From Palaemon carinicauda (Eukaryota > Arthropoda > Malacostraca > Decapoda > Palaemonidae): a stretch of DNA of 64,000 nucleotides. Below, one piece after another: positions 53,610-64,000 of the stretch. The notes beneath the pieces were generated by a model that was given only the letters and a program-made list of their open reading frames with translations, had not been told where the DNA came from and ran no database searches. Position 1 is the stretch's first letter. Every line of letters starts with the position of its first letter. Location: positions 85,489,289 through 85,553,288 of the forward strand of contig NC_090728.1 in assembly GCF_036898095.1 (NCBI RefSeq). The letters are read 5' to 3'. A program made the translations under genes and the position numbers.

Positions 53610-53612
<3 letters not shown>
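51607..53612. other. AT-rich stretch without recognised gene
   Basis: No conserved frame. It contains a short (TA)n array at 52172-52217. Frames of up to 90 codons are Lys/Asn-rich and typical of AT-rich non-coding DNA. Confidence 0.5.
52172..52217. repeat. (TA)n array, short
   Basis: About 46 bases of pure TA. Confidence 0.95.

Positions 53613-53692
<80 letters not shown>
53613..53692. repeat. (TA)n array
   Basis: About 80 bases of TA followed by 'cacagtatatgtatacatat' and other TA-rich text. Confidence 0.95.
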
Positions 53693-53697
<5 letters not shown>

Positions 53698-53747
53698 TAT
53701 ATGTATACATATATGTATATATATGTATATATACATACATACATATA

Positions 53748-53835
53748 CCAAGGAACTTCGCCCAATTTTGGGGGGTAGCCGACATCAAAAAAAGGGGACC
53801 TCTACTCTCTCCAGCAGCTTGCATTAGCGGCAAAT
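53748..53835. repeat. Fragment of a dispersed repeat
   Basis: The text around 'cccaattttggggggtagcc' resembles, from memory, a repeat frequent in shrimp and crab sequence. It contains a small palindrome (CCCAATTTTGGGG-like). Class unknown. Confidence 0.35.
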
Positions 53836-54071
53836 CATTAACGGTCAAATTTGGTATATATGGTTTAACTCTGGTAAAAAAAATTCTGTGCCGATAAATG
53901 ACCAATTGACACCTTAACCCTTCTTCGCTCAGTGCATGGGAGGAAGCACACTTCCCGTTTGTTTGTAAATGAAGTGCCTAGAGGAACGATTGTCGAGTTT
54001 TGTGTGCATGTTTCAACCAGAATTTTTCCCCGCGCGGTTGTGTTTAGAGTTGTGTGACCGCTATAATTATA

Positions 54072-56330
54072 ATGTCAACTGGTTATACTTCGTATGATAA
54101 TATTGTGAGGGTGATCAAGTGTAATAAACTTGGTTTAAGGGGACCGTCCACCATGCCATGAATATTTTTTTGCTAATTATTAAAAATTCACAATTTCTAT
54201 ATGTTTTAGACATATATGATACCTTCATCACATAAAAAAAAATTAAAGTCATTTGATCAAAAATGTTTTGATATAGCAAAAATCATGATTTTAAAAAGAT
54301 TGTTAGGTACATTTTTCTCCACCAATGTGACACCAATTGTTTTGAAAATCATACCATCAAAACTTCTTTATAAATCAAATAATTGTGTGTGACAGATTTT
54401 TTTATTTTCCTTTTTCTTTTTTTCAAATGTTTTTTCTTAATTTTCTCCATCTAGCCGTAAAATATTCATGAAAAAAGAGAATAGAAAATCAATATTCTGG
54501 TATACAAAATTGTGGGATTTTTATTCTTCTTTTCAATGATATCTTTTTCTCTAAAATCGATCAATAAATAAGTGAGAAAAATGTACCTAAGTGTGAATAA
54601 GTGTTTTTGAGTTATGAGCTCCCAAAGATGTGTAACAATTTTCACTTCTTTTCTTAAAGAAATCAAAATAACATTATTATGATAACCTTACTTTGTACTT
54701 TTATTGTTTATTCTTACATAAACGAACTCTAAACAAGGTATTTAAATCCTAAGTTTACTATTAGACTTGGCATAAGGGTGTCATGAGTTGCCAGCATCCC
54801 CTCATTGTTGCCTGAGTTTTAGGTAGCATGTTTCAGCTTTGTACGCTTATTCATGTTTCCCTCTCTTCTTGGTTCTTTTTTCTTGCTCTCTGCTTACTTT
54901 TTGTTCTTTCTACGAACTTGGGTAACATTGGCCTTGCTATAAAGTTTCTGAGGACGTTGTCAAAAGACAATGTACATATGAACTGAAAGTAAACAAACAC
55001 ATGCATTATAACTTCTATACGTCTTTGGAAGCTGTGGCTGCTGTTCTTGTAGCTCGTAATTTTCGTTCACCTACCCTCTACCAATGCCTTCCATTTCTGC
55101 CAGATGTTCAAGATTTTGAAACAGTGAAAAAATTGCTATATATATGCAAAAATAACCACACAAAGATGATTCTGTCAAACTCATTCATGCAGACGATGCA
55201 GTAAGGATAACGTCATCATATAAAGACCGCTACATCTTCATTATTTGTAAAAATAATTAGCTGAAACTTCTGGAGAATATATACGATATGTTTCTGTATA
55301 CAAAGAAGCAATAAAACGATTTTTGATTTCTGAAAGTTGGTATGTCAAAACACCATGGCGGACGGTCCCCTTAAAACCAAGGAAATCAGTGAACAAACCG
55401 GTGTGAAGCCTCAAACCATCCGAAACATTCTCGCCAAGTATCGGGCGTTGGGGGAGTTGTACGTACCCTCCCAGTCTAAGAGCCCTGGGAGGCCGATAAA
55501 AGTGCCTGAACAATCCTTAACAGTACTAAAGCGTTAGGCAGAGCTTTAACCTTTCTTATTCCGCACATAAATTTAAGGAAGAGAATCCAAAAATCTTAGA
55601 TGTCGCTGTAAGGACGGTGCACAAGTATTTGAGAGACCAGCTTAGATTCAAGAAAGTTGTGGCGAAGAAAAAGCCCCTTATAACAAAGAAGCATAAGGCT
55701 CAAAGGAGGGAGTTTGTGAAGGAGTATGGGCAGTGGGATATGGACAATTGTAAGAAAGTGTTATCTAGTGACGAAGCAACATTTTTAGTGAGTTCTAGTA
55801 ACACATGCAAAGTGTGGTGGAGCCCATGCGCCAACCCTTGAGACGATAATCTTTGTCAATAGTGAGAAAAGTACCCTGCTGGGGATATGGTATGGGGTCA
55901 TTTTGGTTTTGTTGGTTTTGGCGAGTTGGTGATCTTTGAGAAAAACGTTGAGAGAATCAGCACATTTATTACACTTTGTTGAACGTGTTGGAGTCCAGTT
56001 TTGAGAAGACCGGTTGTGAGATTTTTCAGCAAGACGGCGCACGTTGCCACATGATCCCATTGCTTAATAATTGGTTTAAAGATTGTGGTATTGAGTAATT
56101 TATGTAAGTGGCCAGCAAATTTCCCGGATTTATCACCAATTGAGAACCTCTGGGCCCTTATAAAGTGTAAATTACAGGTCAAAGACGTCTCGACCGTTGA
56201 CAAGCTTAATGACGCCATATGCGCCATGTAGGAAGGCATCCAGACCGAGCTTTGCCAAAGCTTAATTTTGTCCATGCCCCGACACTTCCAAGCTTGTAAG
56301 AAAAACAAGTTTGGCCCTTTTAAATACTAG
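54072..56330 (+). pseudogene. Tc1-like transposase relic, split by a nested element
   Basis: The relic starts at ATG 54072 ('YDNIVRVIKCNKLG', first helix-turn-helix), is interrupted at 54135-55374, and resumes with 'KTKEISEQTGVKPQTIRNIL'. 'GRPIK' follows as the GRPR-like linker. The DDE part has 'SSDEATF' (first Asp), 'FQQDGARCH' (second Asp) and 'FPDLSPIENLWALIK' (Glu), consistent with DD34E. Stops after 'LKRQAEL' (about 55535) and further shifts show decay. It ends at TAG 56330. The N-terminal and later parts are one base out of phase even if the nested element is removed. Terminal repeats could not be fixed. Confidence 0.75.
54135..55374. mobile_element. Non-autonomous TTAA-flanked DNA transposon (1,232-bp body)
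   Basis: The body at 54139-55370 starts GGGGACCGTCCACCATG and ends with its inverse (one mismatch in 17), giving clear terminal inverted repeats. TTAA stands on both sides (54135-54138 and 55371-55374), the target duplication of piggyBac-type elements. The interior is AT-rich with frames of up to 67 codons and no transposase motif, so it would need an enzyme in trans. It sits in the helix-turn-helix coding region of the Tc1-like relic. Confidence 0.82.
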
Positions 56331-56428
56331 TGGATGGTTGGTAAGTACACAGTTAAAATTTCATGCCTGAATTAATAATTTTTTTTTTTTTACAGAATAC
56401 CCTAGCAGCTAATCATTCATGCCACTAC

Positions 56429-56617
<189 letters not shown>

Positions 56618-57033
56618 TGTATATTGAGAAAATGTAACGGTATTGGAGCTAAATAAGGGAAATATCAAGAGAATACAGAAATTGCAACCGAAATGTTAAG
56701 AATGTAAGAAATCCTGCAAAATTTTATAAAAGATATACCTTCATCTGTGTAAGTACTGAATATATTTAATACCGACAATATGTCCCATATCCATGAAATT
56801 AAAAAAGGACAAAGCAGCCGATTCTGGATAGGTTCCTTTTCAAAACTAGGAGTGTAAAAAAATATGACCAAGATACCAGAGAGCGTAAATCAAGTGAGGC
56901 AGTCAGTGATAGTGAATGCCCATTCAAGAGAAAACTTCCAATAAAGTTTTCATGGAGTGACAATTGCTCTCATCCTCCTCCTCTCTCATTTCTCTCATAC
57001 CAGTCATGCCTCTCCTCAAAGGTAAAGTGTAAC
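56618..57033. other. Short stretch without recognised feature
   Basis: AT-rich, no conserved frame. Confidence 0.5.
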
Positions 57034-57286
57034 ATGACAAATTCGAAGATAATTTCTATTTTTCCTAACCATACAAACCTTAGCTATTTACAAAGGGTAT
57101 TACTTTTAGCGTAGCTGAAATGGCGAGCCATTAGAATTTAACGAGGGTGTATTACCCCCGCGCTAGTTAGCGGGGGGGTAGGGGAGTGGTAGCTAGCTAC
57201 CCCTCCTCCCCCTCACACACAGGTGAATACTCACTTTCACTTAGAGGTAGGACTTGTCTTGGGGGACAGGGCTGGCGGGCAAATAT
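57034..57286 (-). repeat. 3' ITR of element G
   Basis: The outer arm 'tgacaaattcgaagataatt' to 'ttagctatttaca' (57035-57093) is inverted at 57287-57345 with about two mismatches. The interior has a GC-rich hairpin near 57160 ('ccccgcgctagttagcgggg'). Confidence 0.75.
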
Positions 57287-57389
57287 GTGTAAATAGCTAA
57301 GGTTTGTATGGTTAGGAAAAATACAAATTATCTTCGAATTTGTCATTTGTTCCGTAACCGAAATACAAACCACGCTATTTACAAAGGGT
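57287..57389 (-). repeat. Internal complementary region of element G
   Basis: The first half is the inverse of the 3' ITR outer end. The second half ('tttgttccgtaaccgaaata' to 'ctatttacaaaggg') would pair with the 5' ITR tip, which is outside the window. The junction is near 57344/57345. Confidence 0.65.
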
Positions 57390-57399
57390 GACTTATCCC

Positions 57400-58900
57400 T
57401 TAGGAAGGGTGGAAAGTCCCCAGCCATACTGGCTTTGGCTTTACCCGGGGACTCAGAATCCGAGTGAGTCGCACTCGAGAAAAGGAGTCCCTGCACCTCA
57501 CAAGTTCCTTGCTCCGCAAGGAACCATGTGGCCTACGTAAGCTTGTGTGTGAAGGAAGAAGTGTGACCCGTCCTAGGCAGTTGACCTGGAGTTCCAGAAG
57601 GAACTCTGGGTTAGGACGTTCCCAATACCACCTCGTCAGGGTATGGGGGACGCGACAGTATTGACTCAATACTCGGAACACAAGGAAGCATGGTTTACCT
57701 GCAGAGGTTCGAGGTCAGCTATGCAGAGACCAGGATGCTGCTTCCCCGTAGAGGGGATGATGAAGAAAGAAGTAAGGGCCAGACATACTTCTTTCGTTTA
57801 TGCAGACTAAAACCTGATAACAATGCCCTCAACCTTCTGCTACCTGTCCAAAAAGGAGCCTGAGGTTAGACCAGCTGTTGTGTAGCCACCACAGAGCGAT
57901 AGAAAACGTATCGAGACTCCTGTGGGTCACGCCCTGCAGGAAGCGGGCTGCGAAGGTCATCAGACGCTTCCAGACTCCAGCTTGTAGCACCTGCGTCACA
58001 GAGTAGTATTACTCGAAGGCGAGGGACGTTGCGATGTATCCAACATCGTGCTGTAGGGCGACGTGACGGGGGAGGGTCTGAAGACAGGTCGAGATGAATG
58101 TCCTTGAGTCCGGGCTGAAGAGGTATACTGGTGACTCTCCCCCCATGTCCTCCTTGTGTTCCCAAATCGGCTGCAACTGAGGACAAACTGCAGCTGTTCC
58201 CAGCGCTAACCTCTCGATTCCTTACTGGCAAGAAAGAGAAGGTCTTGGGACATCAGACACAGAATGGAGACTCGAAATCTTGAATGAATCGGACCGAAGG
58301 GCCGGAACCCTCAGATTCTGAGTCTAGCCAACAACTCAGGAGCGAGCCTGAATGTTGCCTTCCCCTCTTCCTTAGAAAGGGGGGAGTATTAAGAGACCAA
58401 GAAGATTGCTTACACACTGGCCGTGGCCAGAGTGAGCAGAAGACCCAAGGCGGAATACAATCCGAGGCCTGTCGTAAAAGGGTCTTGAGAAGATCTCTTA
58501 AAGGACTAAAAGTCCGAGCCATGCTCCAAGTTGGAGGTCTTCCTCCGACTACGGCAGGGACGATCGTAGCTTCGCATGAGCGAGGATAGATCCAGCGGGC
58601 AGGAAAAGTTATTCCTTTAAGCCTGAAGGTCAGGGAAAGGCTGAGCGACAGGCTTCATTGCCGAGAGCGGAAAGGAGTTTCCTCCCGCCGAAAGGTAATA
58701 AGACCGTTATTGCTGGAGAAGAGGCCTCAAGGGAAGAGGTATATCTCTCACGGCACCAACCACCTTAGACTCTTCACTTTGCCTGGGAGACCCCTGTGGA
58801 TGACTATCGCAGATGACGCGACCTCCGTACCGCGACTGTAGCGGGTTGTCTCTTCTAGAGAAGGAAGCGTAGTGTCTCCAGGCATGAAGCCGAAGCGACG
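57400..58900 (-). pseudogene. Tyrosine recombinase remnant of element G
   Basis: Fragments such as 'LSRTGASLRLHAWRHY' (58900-58850), typical of the YR N-terminal leader of DIRS elements, and a 'SRHLRSSTGVSQAKWRVFGG'-like core-binding piece read in another frame near 58820-58760 support the call. Catalytic boxes could not be located with certainty. Stops and shifts are frequent. Confidence 0.5.
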
Positions 58901-58949
58901 CCCCGGTTCGGGAGAGATGTCGCAGTGTGGTTGCTTGAGTAGTCTGCGC

Positions 58950-59650
58950 CGTGGGAGAAGCTCTCCCGGGAGTTCCGTCAGGGGAAGCAGAGGGTCCAGA
59001 AACCGTTCTGCGCATAGTCCCAGTGGAGCTCTCCCATTGAAAGGTTGACAGACAACCTGGTCTTGTTGAGACCCATTGTCCGCAGACAAAAAGGAGGGAA
59101 GACGCAGGCGTCGAAGTTGTCCCACCATCACCGGAATGCATCTTGCCAGAGTCTCGGGGTCTGAGACTGGGGGGAAGACTAGCGGAAGCTTGAGGTTCCA
59201 AGCTGTCGCGATCAGGTCCCCCAGACCAGCACTTGCTGGTTACCCAAGGTCAAAGACCCCTAGGTACACTCTCTCTATGAGGCTCTGCTCGGATAGTCTG
59301 AGAGAAACATTCCCCTGCCTGGAATGAGAGAGCCGATGGTGGTATTGAGAGAATCTCAATCATCCCGGTATCTCTACTGCAAGATGTGAAGGTGTGAAAA
59401 TGCGTCCCCTGCTGGTTAGAATGAAGTCGACGCGCAACGGGGCGACTCGGCAGGAGCTGTAGGATCTGAAGAGGGGCCAGACTAAGGCCCCTAAGCCTGC
59501 CTGAATGATGGAGAGGTATCCTTCAGGTCTTGACCATAGGCCTGGACCGGAACATGCCCCCCCCCTTTCCTTTGACGAGTCCGAGAACCGCATCAAGAAT
59601 GTGGGGAAAGGACGAGAATATCCACTACCATCAAGAGGCTCCATAGGTCA
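58950..59650 (-). pseudogene. RNase H remnant of element G
   Basis: On the - strand near 59600-59510 the text 'MRFSDSSKERGGACSGPGLW' followed by 'SRPEGYLSIIQA' matches the RNase H start seen in other DIRS elements (D in 'SDAS', then 'GLWSxxExxLxIN'). The rest, including the Dam-like part, is recognisable only by short words. Confidence 0.55.
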
Positions 59651-59949
59651 ACACCCATTGCAGGTCTAATAGTTCCGCTGGTCCCATAGGGCCAGGGAGT
59701 CCGGTTAAACATTGCCTGAAGCCACCGGAACTTGGATCGCCCCACATGGAACTTATTCTGAGGCGACCGTTCGGACTATAGACGGGTCAATGAGGAAAGA
59801 AGAACTAGGAAACGTTCCAAGGTAGGGCTGAAAACTCTGCTTGACTGAGAACAGGTACTGCGACTCTCCTCAGTCTTGCCACAGTCAACCGAAAGGAAGG
59901 CTCGGAGGATGTGGTAACAGAATCTGGCGTCCCCAGGTGGTCACCCATC

Positions 59950-60545
59950 CAAGTACCGACGTTGCTTAACCTCGCTGGACGGACGAGAAGCGGGGTTTCC
60001 AATGTGGTAAGGCGGTTGACTCAATATCATGGCCAGATACTCCAGATGTTGAGGCAGAGGAAGAGAAGGCTCCAAGCAAAATACCATGAGCCCACACTCA
60101 TGGTAAGCATCCGGAAGCTTGTCCCGGCGCTGAAGAAGGTCGAAACCCGAGCCTACCGGAGTTGACCAGCCCTCCAAACAGCAGAGGAGGCAGAAGCCTG
60201 CACCTGAGCGGCCAAGAGGAAGGCAGGGAGAGTTCTCTGGGGAAACAAACCTGCTATGCCACGGCGGGATAGCCACACTGCATCATAAGCAGGAATACTT
60301 GCAGTCTAGGCTGAATTCGACGAGCACCCTGGAAGATGGATGGAATGGAAACTGAAAGTACCCGTCCTTCCGAACCAGGGTTTAAGGAGTCCTGTCGCCT
60401 CGTTACCAGTCTGATCGATTCTGCTGGTCTACGCTGGCCGAAGTTTGTTCGACAAACTTGATCAGGGCTGAGAGGTCGACTATGGACATCCCCTCTCAGA
60501 TCCTTCCTTACAAGAAAGGATCGACTGAGGGGGCCGGGGGTGAAG
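59950..60545 (-). pseudogene. Reverse transcriptase remnant of element G
   Basis: On the - strand: 'PGPLSRSFLVRKDLRGDV' (60539-60485), then in another frame 'VDLSALIKFVEQTSAS' (60480-60433), then 'KDGYFQFPFHPSSRVLVEF' (motif A region, about 60369-60313), then 'LPQHLEYLAMILSQPP' (about 60060-60010). These correspond in order to the conserved blocks of E ('YNRLFLVAKKTGGWRP', 'LDVSALNAFV', 'KDAYFHVPIHPDSQPFLRF', 'VYLGMEI'). The YxDD box between the last two is not preserved. Confidence 0.65.
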
Positions 60546-61809
60546 CCGTCGATGATCCTAAGGAAGACCTTCGCCTAAGGTATGGATCATTCTGCCCAAC
60601 CGGGCAACTCTGCTGACGCTATGGCATAGAGGTTCAGAGACACTGAATTCGCTGACAGAGACGGCAGGCGCAATATCCTTGGCTACTCACAGAGATTGTG
60701 CGGGAATGGGCATCGGGAAGCTGTCATTCGGATGAGTAACCTTAAGCATCCTCCCAGCGAAAAACCTGCAATCCTAGAGTTCGTGAACTCCTTTTAGGAC
60801 TATGCCCCCCCGGGGGAGTCTCCCGTGCCATCTGTTCCTGACAGGAGGAAACTGCAATTGGACACCTTGTCCCAGTTGTCGTAGCCGATAACTTAGGCCG
60901 ACGTGGTTGAAAGAAAAGGGCGCTGGAGCCCTGCAGAGTCTGGAAGAAAGCGCCTTGGAGGAGTGAAACCGGAAGTCGATTTACTCCGCACAGCAGCTGT
61001 CTAAGTCTCTGTCCTTGGGCACAAACAAACTCTTCTCAAGGATGGAAGGGTGTCTGAGGTCGTCGACCTCCACAGATGAGACACCCGAAGGAAGCCCTCA
61101 GTCAGCGCGTCCAGATGGTACAACATCGAGCTTGTCCGCAAGTTAGATACTTAATGACGAAAGGCCAAGGTGCCTGAGCTAGAGAGGAGGAAAGTACCCT
61201 TGATCTTCCTGTAGCTTCCTTGAACCAAACCTCGGGCCGTAACCGAGGAGGGAAAGAACCTGGTAAGCTCCCAGAGGAAGAGGTAAGCAGTCACCCCTTG
61301 TCCAATGGAGAAATCTCGAACGGAAAGTCCCCCCGCCAAAAATCCTTCCAGGGAATGACGGGGAAGGGCTAACCCAGGTTCAGGAATAGAGGAGTGTTGC
61401 TCAGATCTCCCTTAAGTTTTTCCTATTCTTGCAAGTGCTATGCTCTGTGTTTACGGGGTGAGGCAGTGTTCTGGAAATACGCTCCAGAAGAACTCGCCAG
61501 GCTGGTCATGCTGCGAAAACCCCATTGGGAATCGTGGTCGCAATTGCCCTGGAGCTCGCGCGACGGGAATTCCTGGTGGTCGCCGAGCGATAACTCATAG
61601 ACGAGCAATGGATACTGCAAGAAATAAGCCGACATTTGTGCGAAGAAACACTGTAGGTTTGCGCCATCCGTCTGCGCGATGGAAAAAACCGTTGGTTCGC
61701 GCGTGGGCGAACATTGGAGAGCATGAGCGTAGACGTGCAGGCACGTGGGCGTGTGGGCGCGCAGGCGAGTGGTCGCGCGGTTGCACGGGCGAGCGGTCGC
61801 GCGGGGTGC

Positions 61810-61880
61810 GCAGGCGGGCGGGCGCGCAGGCGGGCGGGCGCGCAGGCGGGCGGGCGCGCAGGCGGGCGGGCGCGCAGGCG
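61810..61880. repeat. 16-bp GC-rich tandem repeat (about 4.5 copies)
   Basis: Unit 'gcaggcgggcgggcgc' starting at 61810, 61826, 61842, 61858 and 61874. Confidence 0.9.
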
Positions 61881-62099
61881 AGCGGTCGTGAGGGTGGGCA
61901 GGTGGATGAAAGCGAGTCCGAGGCGGCGAACGCAAGCGTTAGCGCGATGGCGAGGAACGCGCTGCCGCGTGGGCGAGGAGGACCGCTGGCGATATGGATC
62001 AACAAGCGATCGGTGGTGAGCTGGTGAGCGCTAACGCGCAGGTTGGCGATGGCGCGTTGTGTTATGCCGACGCGATGGTCGAGCAGTATGCGCAGGTGA

Positions 62100-62400
62100 G
62101 CGATCGTGCGTTGGCGAGCAGTATGCGAAGGTGAGCGATCGCGAGCAGTGATCAGCATGCGCCGGGTCGCGCGATGGTGATCAGTATGCGCAGGGTCGCG
62201 TGATGGTGATCAGCATGCCAGGGTTGCGTGATGGTGATCAGCATGCCAGGGTCGTGCGATGGTGATCAGCATGCCAGGGTCGTGCGATGGCGATCAGCAT
62301 GCGCAGGTTGGCGGTCGCGCGATGGCGAACAGCATCTGCAAGTGGGCGATCGCGTGATGGCGAACAGCATACGCAGTTGAGGGTTGAGCGATGGTGATCA
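62100..62400. repeat. Degenerate CpG-rich minisatellite
   Basis: Imperfect units built on 'gcgatggtgatcagcatgcc' and 'gcgatcgcg' words, a diverged version of the 34-bp array that follows. Confidence 0.8.
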
Positions 62401-62403
62401 GCA

Positions 62404-62790
62404 TCCGCAGGTGTGCGGTCGCGCGATGGCGATCAGCATCCGTAGTTGAGGGTCGCGCGATGGCGATCAGCATCCGCAGTTGAGGGTCGCGCGATGGCGA
62501 TCAGCATCCGCAGTTGAGGGTCGCGCGATGGCGATCAGCATCCGCAGGTGAGGGTCGCGCGATGGCGATCAGCATCCGCAGTTGAGGGTCGCGCGATGGC
62601 GATCAGCATCCGCAGTTGAGGGTCGCGCGATGGCGATCAGCATCCGCAGTTGAGGGTCGCGCGATGGCGATCAGCATCCGCAGTTGAGGGTCGCGCGATG
62701 GCGATCAGCATCCGCAGTTGAGGGTCGCGCGATGGCGATCAGCATCCGCAGTTGAGGGTCGCGCGATGGCGATCAGCATCCGCAGGTGAG
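62404..62790. repeat. 34-bp minisatellite (10 near-identical copies)
   Basis: Units begin with 'tccgcagttgagggtcgcgc' at 62439 and every 34 bases to about 62779, after one variant unit at 62404. Since 34 is not a multiple of three and the - strand unit contains TGA, the array cannot be part of one open frame. Confidence 0.95.
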
Positions 62791-62871
62791 CTAGTAGCTG
62801 GCGAACCATGTTCCTTCAGAAGTGTTGGAGAACGTTGGCGTGCCGGCTGTAACACACGTGGGCGATCCGGA

Positions 62872-62996
62872 GATCGCTGGCGAGCTGATGATCGCTGGCG
62901 GGCTGATGATCGCTGACGAGCTGATGATCGCTGGCGAGCTGATGATCGCTGGCGAGCTGATGATCGCTGACGAGCTGATGATCGCTGACGAGCAGA
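62872..62996. repeat. 18-bp tandem repeat (about 7 copies)
   Basis: Unit 'gctgatgatcgctggcga' and variants, period 18 (62887, 62905, 62923, 62941, 62959, 62977). It is frame-preserving and would encode a hexapeptide repeat on either strand. Confidence 0.9.
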
Positions 62997-64000
62997 AGGC
63001 TATGCGTGGAAGCCTGCGCAAAGAAGAAGAGTCCTTGACCCTGACCTGAACCGAAGTTCTAGATCGCGAGGGCGAACGTGGGCGCACAGGGCGCGTAACA
63101 GGAACCAACAGGAACCGCAGGGAAGATCATCTTGAAAGCGCTGACGAACAGGAGAGCGCTGATGAGCAGAAGGGCGCGCAGGGAAACCCTGACACGCAAG
63201 GGAAGAACCCCCGTGGGGGCAACCCTTTGCCCCGAAGGGATCGTTGTTCGCCGGGAGACTGATGTCCGTCGGAGGACCGCTGTCCGTCGGGAAGACCGTT
63301 GTCCGTCGGGAAGACCGTTGCCCGTCGGAAGACGAGATCAGACTGCTGTCCATTTGCACCAAGGCGGAAGATCGAGAAAAAGGAGTTGTAGGCTGCAAAC
63401 GGAGATCCAAAAAGGCGCCTCAAGCACCCTTATAGGGAGATGAGAGGCCCTTACGACGAGGCGGACGGTGGGCCTTACGGCGAGGGAGGCCAACAGCAAC
63501 AGCAACAGAAGAAACCTCCGAAGAGGAGTCTCTATGAGTGTACTCTCTCGCGAACGAAAGAGAAACACTTCGTGGAAGAGACTGGTCAGCCAGTGACCTA
63601 AAAGGAGCAATCCTTCGAAGAGGAGCTCCTGCAGTTGCCCAGCCCCTTGAGCAAAACTGCAGGTGCGACCGCTCAGCACCAAGAGCATAGTCGCACGAAA
63701 AAAAAGGCAAGAGAAGAACCCCCCAAAAGGGGAAAAACTCAAGCCTGGACAGGAAAAACTTCCCTCGGAAGGAAAGTTATCCGCCCAAGGAGGCAAGCCT
63801 CCTGAGAGTTCTAAAATGAACTGGAGAGCTGTCCGTCGTCACGGGAGTACTACCAGTAGAAGGAGACACGCCCTTAACGAAAATACAAGGGGGGAGGCAG
63901 CAACAGCCGAATCCCCAGGACTCAACCAGACAGTTCACACCGTTGCTATATTACAGAAACGAACTAGATCAGTAACTGTAAAAAAATAAAACAAATAATA

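Larger units (their letters stand above)
57034..64000 (-). mobile_element. Decayed DIRS-type retrotransposon G (runs off the window)
   Basis: The left end has the same architecture as B to F: an IR-flanked 3' ITR (57034-57286) and an ICR (57287-57389). To the right, fragments on the - strand follow the expected order YR, RNase H, RT and a probable Gag region. The fragments are separated by many stops and shifts. They are closer to other DIRS elements of the 'HLEYLxMIL' type than to families A-C or D-F, so this is a third lineage. The 5' end is beyond 64000. Confidence 0.7.
60900..64000 (-). other. Probable Gag region of element G with minisatellites
   Basis: By position upstream of RT this should hold Gag. 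Frames on the - strand are Ser/Arg/Pro-rich (for example 63410-63000), as in Gag linkers, but no family block is recognisable. Much of 61700-63000 is minisatellite. The call rests on position only. Confidence 0.35.

Noticed and set aside
54466..55204. Short frames inside the TTAA element as a transposase
   Set aside because: 66 and 67 codons, no DDE-type residues or zinc-finger tail as in piggyBac enzymes.
61440..62158. Arg/Ala/Gly-rich frames of 187-195 codons on both strands
   Set aside because: They come from GC-rich minisatellites and have no start context or conserved motif.
62404..62790. The regular 34-bp array as a CRISPR
   Set aside because: Units are contiguous without unique spacers, in a eukaryotic transposon context.

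Overview
The window looks like repeat-dense nuclear DNA from an animal, probably a malacostracan (decapod-type) crustacean. The evidence is seven copies of tyrosine-recombinase (DIRS-type) retrotransposons, very long (TA)n arrays, a Tc1-like transposon and dispersed repeats that I recall, from memory only, from shrimp and crab sequence. No host protein-coding gene, tRNA, rRNA or CRISPR array could be supported.

The DIRS-type copies are named here A to G. A is on the + strand and B to G are on the - strand. A, B and C form one family (RT motif YLDDWLVWA or its decayed form). D, E and F form a second family (YLDDWLLRA). G is a very decayed third family. Each encodes Gag, then reverse transcriptase plus RNase H plus a short Dam-methyltransferase-like segment, then a tyrosine recombinase (YR). 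The ends follow the DIRS plan: a 5' inverted terminal repeat (ITR), a 3' ITR with an extra outer extension, and just inside the 3' ITR an internal complementary region (ICR) that carries complements of both outer ends.

Layout: A (1-5246, its 5' part outside the window) lies about 10 bp from the 3' end of C. C (5257-5314 plus 14170-18471) is split by a complete B (5315-14169) inserted into its 3' ITR. C is cut on its gag side by a (TA)n array, and D (18881-25590) sits inside that array. After the array come a 560-bp foldback element, a dispersed repeat and about 2.2 kb of unrecognised AT-rich DNA. E (29637-36147) and F (44999-51606) are closely related, same-orientation copies separated by 8.85 kb of AT-rich non-coding DNA. 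A Tc1-like transposase relic (54072-56330) is split by a 1.23-kb element with a TTAA target duplication. G runs from 57034 to the window end and contains CpG-rich minisatellites.

State of the copies: E has all three reading frames open, but one RNase H catalytic Asp reads Gly. F has one stop in YR and otherwise open frames. B and D carry several lesions although their ITR pairs are almost identical. C has lost both catalytic arginines of its YR and the RT YxDD motif. A keeps a full YR frame although its Gag and RT are wrecked. In E and F the YR frame is the Gag frame: it is open from immediately after the Gag stop and runs under the whole RT/RNase H gene, which uses the +1 frame.
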